Below are positions 10,641-21,300 of a stretch of 64,000 bases of DNA, piece after piece. A program made the translations under genes and the position numbers. The notes under the pieces were generated by a model. That model was given only the letters and a program-made list of their open reading frames with translations. It did not search any database and was not told the DNA's origin. Positions within the stretch are counted from its first letter, which is position 1, and every line of letters begins with the position of its first letter. This stretch comes from Lichtheimia corymbifera B2541. Taxonomy: Eukaryota > Mucoromycota > Mucoromycetes > Mucorales > Lichtheimiaceae. Where the stretch lies: assembly GCA_000697475.1 (NCBI GenBank), contig JNEU01000851.1, positions 51,096 to 115,095 of the forward strand, written 5' to 3'.

Positions 10641-11150
10641 ATTAATTATAGCGTGCATGGATTTGTACTGCAGTGCCTGCCTATGTTAATTTCCACCTCT
10701 TCCACTCCCAGTCTTATTACCTCTTCCTCCCATTCTCAACTACTACCCCATTCAAGTACAACTACCACCTGCGAACGATCGTCCTGCTTCAAACCATCAT
10801 GTCAATCCTACAACTGCTTTATTCCGAAAGTCTTTGACTGAATGACAACTTCATGGCGTGTACGCAGCCTACTACAACACCCGCGTTTCCCTTGCACAAT
10901 CCTCTACCACAGCTAACCGTAGCAGCGTTCATTCCAGCAGGTGCAATCAGCGAGATATTTAAATCCATTGTCTCAAACAGCGTTCACAGCCTTGTCAGTC
11001 TACTACAACACACGCTCTTGCACTCTCCTCTACACGACCAAAGGTGCCAGCTGTGCTACTCCATTATTAGCATCGTGCCTTGCAGGTTTTTCCACGTGGA
11101 CAACAGCAGATAGAAGCAGCTTTATTTATACGTAGCAACTTGTTCTAATA
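10625..11150 (+). repeat. Dispersed composite repeat module, copy B (inverted relative to A)
   Basis: Contains the reverse complement of copy A and copy C landmarks: 'gtcatggattaattatagcg' near 10635 (matching 63945-63965 inverted), 'caaacagcgttcacag', and the ending 'agcagctttattta'. It directly follows the last repeat unit, as copy A directly precedes its units, so module and unit array travel together as one composite element. Confidence 0.7.
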
Positions 11151-11180
11151 TTGGATTTTGCTTAAATATGGCGCTTGTTC

Positions 11181-11335
11181 TTTTTCACTTTGGCGTTACA
11201 CGAATTTCCATGTTGCGTTGGGGGGTTTTCAACTTGGCGGCCTTTGATTTTCACTTGGCGTCATGTAATTTTCATGTTGGCGCTGCTGCATTTAATGCAT
11301 GGCGCTACCAGGTTTTCATATTGGCGTCACTATAT
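11181..11335 (+). repeat. Degenerate 22-bp tandem array (TTTTCANNTTGGCG core)
   Basis: Seven cores start near 11182, 11204, 11226, 11248, 11269, 11291 and 11313, a 21-23 bp period. The 14-base core TTTTCANNTTGGCG is kept while the following ~8 bases vary freely. Conserved core plus free spacer is unlike simple slippage repeats and suggests a bound motif or the worn end of a transposable element. The core partly resembles an E2F-type site (TTTSGCG). Confidence 0.7.
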
Positions 11336-11493
11336 CAATCAGATCTATCTTCATATTCGATATAGCATAGCTAGCAACATGGAATTTGTAGCTATAGCAT
11401 TAAAGGATCTTGAATCATGAATGCCAAGAAATCCATTATTGTACTATGCACCGAAGAATATATAGATAAAAGGAAGTTGATCTCATCATTGAA

Positions 11494-12228
11494 ATGTCTA
11501 TTCACAAAATGCTCACTACTTTCACACCACAATTGCGCTTGCATGAGACAAATACCGAGATGCTTGACATTATGTACGAGTCACCGCTCCCGTTTGATGG
11601 CGATGACAATGACAAAATAGAGGAGGCCGAAATGATGGAAGAAGTAATTGAAGCACCAGATCCATTTCATGTTGTCGTTACAGATGTGGATATGGGCAAT
11701 GAGAGTATCCGGTCTTTGGTTTCAATGTAACTGTCAAAATCAGTAACGTGCACAGTATTTACAAAGAGCGTGATACAGCATGAAGTACCTGTAGTCGGAA
11801 ATGAAGTTCATTCTCAGCATGCCTGTGTTAATGAGAATACAGGCCAGATGACCCAGGTTGCAGATGCCCATGATGGGGTGATAGCGAAAAAAGGAGAGGA
11901 CGACCACGGGAAAACATCCTGCCAAAGAGATCAAGAATCCAAGAGGTAATTAACAGCAATTGCTTTATATCGGTAGCTGTATTATCTAACACATTTCATT
12001 TGGCATTTGACATAGGCCCTAATAAGCGTTATACCGATATGTTCATTATACAACCCATTGACACGATCCAGAATGTGACTTTAAACTGTGCTGAAGCAGC
12101 GCGTCAATTACGTGGTCTCACTTGGTTGCTTTTTATTTGTAGAGACAACGATTACCCATCACGATGAGGATTATAATGAGATTGGTGCCAGTGAAGCGAC
12201 TCAAGAATTCTTCCACTTAGCTAGCTTA
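11494..12228 (+). pseudogene. Decayed HTH/transposase-like gene
   Basis: Reading starts with 78 codons rich in Glu/Asp (LPFDGDDNDKIEEAEMMEE). It stops at 11728-11730 and continues open in the same frame to about 11950. After a gap with intron-like borders a second segment (12016-12111) reads NKRYTDMFIIQPIDTIQ then AEAARQL. This resembles the 'KRYT..Q....F......A.AA..L' helix-turn-helix start of transposase-type proteins common in Mucoromycota. A third segment ends near 12228. Exon phases do not join without a stop, which supports decay. Family assignment is tentative. Confidence 0.35.
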
Positions 12229-13040
12229 TGACTATTATTTAGCAGGTCTGTTATAAAGATAATTTATTTTATGCAGCCGAATCCAAGCTTTAAAGATCCT
12301 TGTTGCAGCAAATTTGTGATATGGTTTTCAGGGTGGTTGTGGGAGGGGGGAGGAGGTGGATATAAAGTTATATGTAAAGCATTGGTGATGCCGTATGTCC
12401 ATGGCTGATTACAAAGTTTACGTATACTGGCTTGTCAAAATCATCCTGCGACTTGTCAACTATACAGACGTGTGTGTATCTTACCCAAGACCATGATCGA
12501 ACCGGAATGCTCGTGCTCCCATCATCCCCTTCAGCTTAGGTCACACATCACTCGATAAAGCCCCTGTGTCTCGGAACTTTCATAGTCAAGTGTAGTGCCG
12601 TGATGAGAATAAAACTGCTCTGCATGCTTGGGAGATAACAGTGATACGTTTCCTATGGTGTCGGCTCACTTTGATTCCCCAGCTGCTTATGATGCCTTGA
12701 ACGAGCGTAATGATTTGTGCAATATGCACGGTGAGTAGAAACTGAGAAGCACTCGTTGTATCCAACCAAGTTAACAACATAGGATATGCAACCATAGCTA
12801 CATCGGATAATCTTAAAATCAAATCGTGCCAACTGTATTCACAATAAAAAAACATCTATTATACAAAGGGACCCTTGCTGCTAAACATTGCCGCCTCGAA
12901 TGTGGTGAATATGAGTAAAGTAGCCGAACTATTATAAAGCTTGATTAGTAGTTTGTAAAGGCATCTAGGCTTGCAATGAGACTATCACACACAAAAGCCA
13001 GGGTGTAATTTTCTCTAAGCCATAACAGCTAGTCCAGCAA
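12229..13040. other. Repeat-island spacer
   Basis: No gene recognised. It contains one further ~110 bp unit, inverted, at about 12545-12625 ('ctcggaactttcat', 'gatgagaataaaactgctc'). Minus-strand ORF 12586-12855 has no recognisable domain. Confidence 0.4.
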
Positions 13041-13052
13041 AGTCAACATCAA

Positions 13053-13128
13053 CATGGCATCTCACCACGAAAACGTCTCATCTGCCAGAATGCAGCTTAC
13101 TCTGTAAAGTACATGGCATCTCACCATA
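13053..13128 (+). repeat. Short direct duplication
   Basis: 'acatggcatctcaccac/ata' occurs at about 13053 and 13110, 57 bp apart. The second copy is the start of a 121-codon ORF (13113-13478) whose product I do not recognise. Confidence 0.5.
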
Positions 13129-13279
13129 ATACAAACATTTTGGCTGCTGAACAAACACATGGTATACGCGGGCGAGCATTGCCACGGGTTCCTAACTGTT
13201 GCGCAGAGAAAGAGAAACTGCACGCAGTACAGCTGCGGTGGGAAAAATATGCGGAGCTGCAAAGCTCTAACTCACTTCT

Positions 13280-13690
13280 ATCGTATCACATTTTAGCTGC
13301 TGACACCTTTAAGACCCAAGCGGATTGGAGTGCCATGATGGATGATTACCTTTGCTATTTGCACCACGTTTCATGCGCCATGTTTCCTCGCCTGGATGGT
13401 AGACCATGGGACCGAATCCAACTTTTGCAGATGCATAAGGGTGATAGCTACATTGAAAGGAATTTAATATCTATGTGATCGATCACGAAACATGTATTAT
13501 GTATGGTTTACCTCATCGCAAGAGTCCATTACAAAATGAAGCGTGAGAACAATGAATGCTATAGATTATCACAGAGGTCAGTACATGTCTCAGCTCCTCA
13601 GCTTGCAAATGGCTATTCACCATGATGGTACTCACATCAATTTGGGCTTTGAAGGTATCAGCAATCAAAAAGTGAAGTGATAGAAGAAAG
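13280..13690. repeat. Imperfect inverted repeat (~80-bp arms)
   Basis: 13280-13355 and 13605-13690 are diverged reverse complements (roughly 70-75% by eye). Translated, both arms read [IL]-A-D-T-F-K-[TA]-Q: ILAADTFKTQADWSAMM on plus and FLIADTFKAQIDVSTIM on minus. The protein-level match suggests that both arms derive from one old coding sequence copied in opposite directions. Confidence 0.5.
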
Positions 13691-14040
13691 AAATGTGTGG
13701 GAGAAAAATGGGCGACAACATCTTTGTTTATATCTGCATAGTGGGCGTGTGAATTGATAAATTGGGTAAAGAAGCGCCTCAAACAGGATTAAATCTGGCT
13801 CTCTAACATAAGAGCTTTGGAATGATGATAAATCGGCTATTGGCATTATCAAATCAAGGCCCTTGACGATATCGCCCATCACCCGTTGACTATAATTTAA
13901 CGGTAAGCGCAATTTCCATCACGAACGAGACCTTGTGTGGTCAGTGGGGGGGGGGCGTGTTGATGCATTCGAGAACCTGGATTGTTGTCATCCAATTCGG
14001 GCAATTCAATGCCCTCGTGTCAACCTCTCTTTTCTTCAAT

Positions 14041-17000
14041 ATGCAGCTTATCCCGGTCCAAACTATATCCCAACTTGATCTCGAAACTGTTCACAATCGA
14101 ACCATTCTCTGCACTGCACGCGTCGCATGTCGCCATGGCATCCCCAAGCTCTTTATTGCAGACGACTCCTCGAATATTAAAGCCTTTGCAGTTGCTAATG
14201 ACAACAGTGGCATTTCTCAGGTCAGCACCAGTACAACTCCCCTCACGATCTTGTCTTTACGATTGCTCACTCAACCTCCTCACCAAACCCGCTCTCACAG
14301 CTAGGCGAATGGACATTGCCAACACCAACTGAACAGATCTACGTGTGCCAAACCGAGTGTTGTATGGTATTTGCGCGAACACGCGATGGTGGCGTGTGGC
14401 GGATACGCGTGACCTGCGAGCCATACGAGTAGGTGTCGTGTTGATGGAGCAACCTATGTTATCCTTCTTTACTAATATCTTTACGTAGTCATGTTGCGAA
14501 GCGTCCAAGGATACAAGATTGTGAGCAAATATACAAGCATGTAAGCTATATAAGTGAGAGAGGATCATTCATACATTAATATTGGTTTATATAGCATGAT
14601 TATCTAGTACCGGTACATCCATCTCCAACGGGCTTATTCTACGGGTTGAACGCGGATGGAGCAATATGTCATTGCAAGGAATCGGATCTTGGGATGCCTT
14701 CGGTGGTGGGCATGCATAAAGCACGTTCATGTGTAACAACATCAATCCTCGGTAAGTTTGAGATGGTGAAATTGCTCAAAAGCTACTCTTCCTCACCGCG
14801 TAACAAATAGTTGATCCCACTCAGCTATCAGAATCCTTCTTGAAGCATCTAGGTCTACCAAAGTGAGTGCGACAGATTTCAATTAGACCCAAAACTTACA
14901 AGTTTGTGCAGAGATTGCCTTACATTGCTCTTTGGACATGAGAATGGTGACTTGACAGGCAGCACGATACAAGGACAAGAGATTCAATTTGCAACTTTAC
15001 CTGTGAGTATATGATGATATGTGCCAGATCCATTATCCTCTTAACGCTTTAGCTTAGGAAGAACCCATTTCTGCCATTTATCTTTTACATTTGATCAATG
15101 ATGCGGTTTACGACGCTATGGTTGTGCTTGGGTAAGCTGGGGGAAAAAAGAGGTATCGGTTATGCATGTCATCTCATTTCTCAACATAGGTGTTATGGAA
15201 CAGTCCAGTTATACCTTGAAACCAGTGATGGACGCTTGATCTTTAAGGAATTCCTTATCCCAGCCCCTGTGCTTGCATCTTGCTCGGTTTTTGTAAGTGG
15301 AGGTTATTACGGCGTATGGATATTATACTTATACTGCTATAGGAACGATCCCTATTAGTCAGCCTGAAGAACCAAGTCCATTTTATCGAATTCACTTTTA
15401 CCGGTCAACAAGAACTAGACAACATTGTGCTGAAATCGATTCGGCTGAATACGTTGCAAGATATTACGCATATTCATGACATTCATCACGAGGCTTCAAC
15501 CTACCAGCTATTACTCGTCAAAGACAATTCTCAATTGATACATGCATCATGTGACTTTGGGTAAGCGATCATCACATGTCGTCATTTCTTTTTAACGTGA
15601 GTGCTCACAAAGTGTCAAGGGCAAGAATAGAGGCCAAGCAAGATCCTGAGCTTCTTGAGCAGACGATTTCAAACATCTTGAATGAGCTTTCCGATTATGA
15701 AAAGGCCAAAAAGGAAATGGATAGTCATGTTGACGTGAGCATATGATAGACCAGTGAAGGTTTATGAGTTAACTGAGGAATGCATAGCTTTTAAATGAGA
15801 GACTGATTGCTATGAATCGGATCATCTACGGCTTACAGCGGATCAAGGGACAAAAAACGAGGTTACAGCTCGAGACGGATGATGATTCTTCGCCATTCCA
15901 ATGCGACTTGCAGCCAATTATTGTACCACATTCGAGGCGACTTTTTATGAAATCAGCAGCCTGCTTACGACTGCGTGTTCGTGCATTGGTCCCGATGGAT
16001 TGGTCTCAATGGAGTTGTAAGCCATGCTTGGACCGTTTTACCGTGAGAGAATGCCTTCTAAATGAATGGTTTTATAGTGCACGTCAATATGTGCCATCAA
16101 CGCACATTGCTGCGGCAAGTGACTACACCATGCACCCAGGAGCAAGATTCAGTGGATGGATCCACCTTGACTGTACCTCTGGCAGGACTCACGGATCATC
16201 ACGTGTGGTAAGTACATGCACGCTATTTATTTTACAATGACTCACAGTCATTATTTTTACTTTTAGGGAGCAGGATATTCCTGTGGATATTGCATCTCTT
16301 TGTTTACCGCTTTCAGTATCCATGCACTTATCAACGCATCTTAACCTTTCGGTCCCTCCAATTCACAATGCGCATGAATCATCACAAGCGGACTCTCAAT
16401 CGAATCAGGGTAAAATGGATACATCACGTTCTAAATCGCTAAAATCTAAAAAGGTATTCCACACATAGAGATGACCAAGCAGTTTACGTTTCCTTTGTCA
16501 GATTTTGATTTGGATGACTTGCATTTCATATCGCCATGCACCGATGCTGCGTTCAAGATGCTAAAAAGGTCTGGCATCCCTGGTGCGACTGCTCGTCTTT
16601 GCGAAGAACAAGCTATTCGAAAAACACTTGACAACTGCAATCAATACCCATTAGCACGGCTGGAGGTGAGTGATCATCAAAGCTATGCCATTACCGAATC
16701 GTTAACATTTCCATCTAGGCCCCGTCTTTTGAAAAGCCAACGATGGATAAATACGAGTCAGCATCCTTACGTTTCCTCGTAAAGCCTCGCAATGGTAGCA
16801 CGGTCGATGAAACTTGCAACCGTATTCTAGAGACCTTTTTGAGTGAAGCGCGATCAAGGTATTGCATATGTTTGCGTGTTGTCATCATCAATGCAGCAAT
16901 GCTTATCTCATGCATTAGGAATGAGCTTGACAAGATCATGGATACCCCACAGCAAGCCTTCTTTACTCTTCTATCCTACCCTGAATATCCAGTCAGCTTA

Positions 17001-17408
17001 AGTCTTTCAAGTGGTATGATTATTTGGATTTTTGAAGGGCAAAACACTCATAGGTCAAAATAGATTCTTCACCGCCGATATCCGTCACGATCCACATCCA
17101 TTGTCTGAACCCGGTTGTCATGCTCAAGGTCGAATCATCGTTATTGGCCCGATCTCGTGAATTTATGGTTGACAACGAGGATACAGGTAAAAAGGGACAT
17201 GATAAATCTCAGAGACGTCTTATTAAGTATCCTTTTAGATGCCCTACTCGATCGAGCCCAACACGCTTTCGTGATAGCAGCCCAGGATCTCGAAGAAAAA
17301 TTCCGTGTCGATTATCCTCAGCATGAATTCTGGAACTCGCTTAAAACGACAATGATACAGCTACGCAAGATATATAATAATGCTATCCTTGGAACGCTTT
17401 GCTTGTAA
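14041..17408 (+). CDS. Putative FAAP100 (Fanconi anaemia core-complex subunit) homologue
   Basis: Eighteen exons: 14041-14220, 14301-14428, 14489-14520, 14608-14751, 14811-14862, 14912-15002, 15058-15131, 15190-15292, 15343-15560, 15620-15734, 15788-16016, 16078-16207, 16267-16409, 16469-16665, 16719-16858, 16919-17013, 17064-17186, 17239-17408; 787 residues. FAAP100 with FANCB and FANCL forms the catalytic module that monoubiquitinates FANCD2-FANCI at DNA crosslinks; human FAAP100 is 881 residues. From memory of the family, colinear matches are: EEPISAIYLLHL with DAMVVLG (~210-234) to 'EEPV..' and 'DCLVAFG'; EFLIPAPVLASCSVF (~255-268) to 'EYCLPGPVLCAACG'; a coiled coil at ~345-400; VMLKVESSLLARSREF (~707-722) to 'VEIQVESSSLADICRAH'; and a helical C-terminus ending in a short TLCL. 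The N-terminal third would be the beta-propeller. FANCB shares the architecture and is the main alternative. The start is chosen at the first good Met; an in-frame upstream extension exists. Confidence 0.55.
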
Positions 17409-17893
17409 TTACATACTGCTACACATAATAAAGAGTATAATGTCCACCTCTCCACCAGCGAATCATAAGCGAACCTTAGACACAATGATGTCCACCTCCT
17501 ATTGCATGCACTTTATTGATTGTTGTGAAGGAGATGCATAGCTATATTTGCTGTGACCCGGTGACTGGTCTCTTTGTTCATAGATATCACTAATCATCTG
17601 ACCATTGCCAGCAATAGCATCCCTGTACCACTTTTGAACCCATAAAGCAGGATTTTATCGATTATCGTCACTCAGATTGCCATCATCGAGTGCATATAGC
17701 ATTATGTCACAGGGGTCGGCAGGTGTACCTACACCAGCCAATAGATCCATCTCGGGCTTTGACCTACTTTGTCCCATTCCAACTAATCCAGTTTTCTGGG
17801 ACACCAACCGTGTGAGAGAGGACTGCTGCGACATTATAAAAGCGCATCACCCCATCTTTTCAGTCATATGTCATTCTTTTCGCTCCCAAGAAG
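17409..17893. other. Intergenic region
   Basis: 3' flank of the FAAP100-like gene and 5' flank of the zinc-knuckle candidate. Contains a TATAAAA at 17835-17841, 53 bases before the candidate ATG. No other gene seen. Confidence 0.4.
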
Positions 17894-18147
17894 ATGCCAC
17901 ACCCAAAACCTGTCTACTGTTACAACTGCGGTTCCAGTAAGCACATCAGCGTCTTCATAGCCCATTTCTTATAGTAACATGTATTTTTCATGCACGTATA
18001 GCAGCCCACACAAAAGACGTGTGTGTAAATATCTTCTACTTAACAGCAACTTTTGTTATCGAGCAGTTGTAGCTAATGAGCTGAATTCATTCTCTTATCT
18101 AGCCCGAGTGGGTGTACAAATTCATTGTTGGCGGAAAGAGGGGGTGA
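17894..18147 (+). CDS. Candidate CCHC zinc-knuckle microprotein
   Basis: ATG at 17894 starts MPHPKPVYCYNCGS. A consensus donor after 17936 and an acceptor before 18002 join this to TAHTKDVC, which completes a perfect CX2CX4HX4C zinc knuckle (C-YN-C-GSTA-H-TKDV-C) only after splicing. Reading on gives a stop at 18072 (37 residues). A second consensus intron (18025-18102) would instead end in PEWVYKFIVGGKRG at 18147. A TATA box (17835-17841) lies at the right distance. Retroviral/LTR Gag, CNBP-like and small fungal RNA-binding proteins use this knuckle. Which end is real, and whether it is expressed, cannot be settled by eye. Confidence 0.4.
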
Positions 18148-18398
18148 GAGAGGATCAGCTTGCCACTAATATTGACGACACTCTCGTTATAGAATACTCA
18201 AGAAGCCAGGCCCATATTAAGAAGACAAAGGCATCGATTTGGTCACAATGGAAAATCATGTATAGCTGTTACATTGTTTGAAGGGATCATTGTTGCTATG
18301 ATAAGGTTACTTTTTGACGACAAATACAAGCATCATATGTGGAAAGGATGTCGATAATGGTGTTGTGGAGTTATGTAATGATGATAATGTGTGTATGT

Positions 18399-21300
18399 TT
18401 ACTCTTGGTAGGGTTCAAGCTAAGAGAAAAACAAAGCATGTTAACCATGGTATCAATATAAGAGTAGTACTACATACCATCAATGAAAGTGTCTTGCTCG
18501 AATTAGCGTCTTGATCACGGTAAATGCCGACCAAACTTTCTGCCTTTTCGTATAGCGTGTTTTTCAGCGAAATGACAATGAACTGGAAGTCCTCACTTGC
18601 ATGCTCTCTAATGTAAGAAGCGACGGTGACAACATTGGTATTGTCGAGAGCAGCATCCACCTCATCCAAGACGAAAAAGGGTGATGGTTGGTAACTAAAA
18701 GATAAAGCCCACATGATTAGCCCCTTTTCCCTCCTGATGCACTAGATCCAGCGTTACCTGTGAATGGCAAATAATAAAGCCAAAGCGGCAATACTCTTTT
18801 CACCACCTGAAAGCTGATCCATATCTCGGAATTTCTTCATGGGAGGCATTGCATGGTATCGAATGCCTTCAAGGTAAGGCTCTTCCGAATCATCAAGACT
18901 GAGATAAGCTGTACCACCGTGAGGGAAGGTCTCACTTGTGGTAAGCGCCTTGTATACACGATCGATCCTTCCTGAAATGTGGCTATAAGCATCATAGAAT
19001 AGCTTATAACTAAAGAAGAGATATTAGCGTTGTTGTCATTGATACAATAAAAGAGGAGAAAGCTTTACCGCTTTTGTTTGACATTGCTGAATTCTTGTTT
19101 TGCTCGCTTGGCGTCTCTTCTTGCATCATCGAATTGATCCTCTGCTTCCTTCAGTCGCTGTTCAACGCCTTCCAAACGATCAATAGCCTTCATGTTGGGT
19201 GCCATTTCATCAATCTCCTCAGCCCGACGCTTAAGCTCATCCTTGAATTCCCCATCACGAGCAGAGCTGCCATTCTCCTTCAGGTTCTCATCAAGCGAAT
19301 CATAATTGACTTCAACCATCCAGTCAGTGGATCGTATAGAGAGTTGCGATGGTGGCTCATCATCCACATCCATGGCACTCGAAGATTGTGTCTACAATAG
19401 GCCACTGTTAAAAAATACATTCCAATAGGGTGTGTAGTATTATACGTACGCTGGTACCAAGGCTGCTACTGCCCAAGTTATCATCCATGATGACATCGTC
19501 CATGCTTCCTCGTAAAAGTGGCAATTCAATATCCTCCAATTTGCATTTACGGAAAATAGCCACTCGTTCAGCATGCACCTTTTCCATCTCGGTCTCCACT
19601 TGGGACATCTCCTTCAAGTAACTTTGAACGTCTCGACCCTTGGCTTCCAATTTGGCACGCAGCTGATCAACGGCTTCTTGCTTTTCATCCTCCAAGACTG
19701 TTTGCTCTTGTAGCTCTGCGTTGGATGTTGCAAGGTCTTCATTCATTTGTCGCATACGTTCGGTAGCTTGGCTGATTTGGGTTTGTAGATCCGCCAACGT
19801 CTTTGTATCCTCATTGTACATCGTTTCCAGCTTTGAAAGACGTTCTGCTAGCTCTGATAACTGTCCTCGCTCAAATGATAGCTGTGTCTCCAATCTGGAA
19901 CGCTGAGCTGCGAATTGTGCTCGTTGCTCGATCACCTCTTCAGGAATACCATAGCGCATGGATTCATATTCTCGAATGTTGGAGACACCAATGCGGCCGC
20001 AAAACTCGGCAAATATCTCATCTTCAATGGTGGCAAATGCTGATTTCATCTCTTCAATCGATGCTGCTAATGAATCCAATTTCGCCTTGGCCTAATATCA
20101 TATCCCATTTAGCATTCGTGACAATTTACTGCACCGAGGTTTCCCTTACCTGATCATAGGGTGCTTGGGCGCTGACCAATTGTTCTTCCACATAACGCAT
20201 CTCGTTGCGCACATCCTGTAACTTTTGCTCCGCAGTGGTCTATTACATCATAGGTGAATAACGTGCTTATTGGTTTGCAGTAGAAGGGCAATACTTACAA
20301 TTTCTTCCCGAAGGACACTGAGTTGACCTTCAAGCTCGGCACAGTCATTCTTTGCGGCTTCTTCAGCACTGCCCATTCTTCTTTGCTTGTTGAGGTCGTT
20401 CAATTCACCAAGAAGCTTATCTCGTGTGCGAGTCAAGCCTACCGATTGATCCTTTTTAGTTACCTGGTCCCACACATTCCAATGCAACAAAAACCAACCT
20501 TCGATATCACTTTCTTGCCAACGTGTTGCGGCCTGATTCGTACTATGACCACCAGTAATAAGACCACTTCGATGAATCACTGTGCCATCCACAGTGACAG
20601 CTATATAACACCGGTGAGTTAGTTACATGTTGTCATTGATGAGATGCCTTTCTGCTCACCCTTGACGTCCTCGTTTTTCTCATAGCAGATTTGCTTTGCG
20701 ATTTGGACAGTATCACATACGATGGTGCTACCACAGGCATATTGGAGAACAGTCTCGAACTTTTTGTCACTCTTCACCACATCAACAGCAAGACGAGCAC
20801 CACGGGTATAGTTTCTGAAACGATCATTGATCATAGGCACTTGAATCGAATTGAGCGGAAGGAAGGTGGCAGTACCAACACGTTGATCACGCATATACTA
20901 ATATCACGACCATTAATAGGCATGCCCAATCACAAAAGAAGCATAGCAATTTACCTGGATACATTCAATGGCCGTTCGCTGATCCTCGACTACAATGGAA
21001 TCCATGTTGCGACCAAGCACAGTAGCAACAGCAACATCATATCTTCTTTGAGTAGGACGGCAAAGATCAACAAGCTTTCCATGAACGCCTAATAATCACA
21101 CGTGTTGGTTGAGCCATATCCTAGAGGATATATTCATGCGTCGTAATACCTGGGAAGATTTGCTTCATCATATTCAAGCATTCTTTGAACCGTGTTTCTT
21201 TCTCAGATTCCCGCTGTTCTGCTTTGGCTTGCATCAATCGGTTGAGCGTCTCTTGAAGCTTCTCATTCAACTGGATTTCACGTTGACTAAACATAGCGGT

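Noticed and set aside
11181..11335. CRISPR-like array
   Set aside because: Period is only 22 bp with a degenerate 14-base core and 8-base spacers, in a fungal nuclear context; no CRISPR geometry.
13113..13478. 121-codon ORF as a gene
   Set aside because: Lies in the repeat island, has one arm inside an inverted repeat, and shows no recognisable domain or promoter.
13933..14304. Longer N-terminal extension of the FAAP100-like gene
   Set aside because: In frame upstream of 14041 but poor in family-like sequence; the unspliced end past 14220 ignores a consensus intron. Kept only as a possible alternative start.
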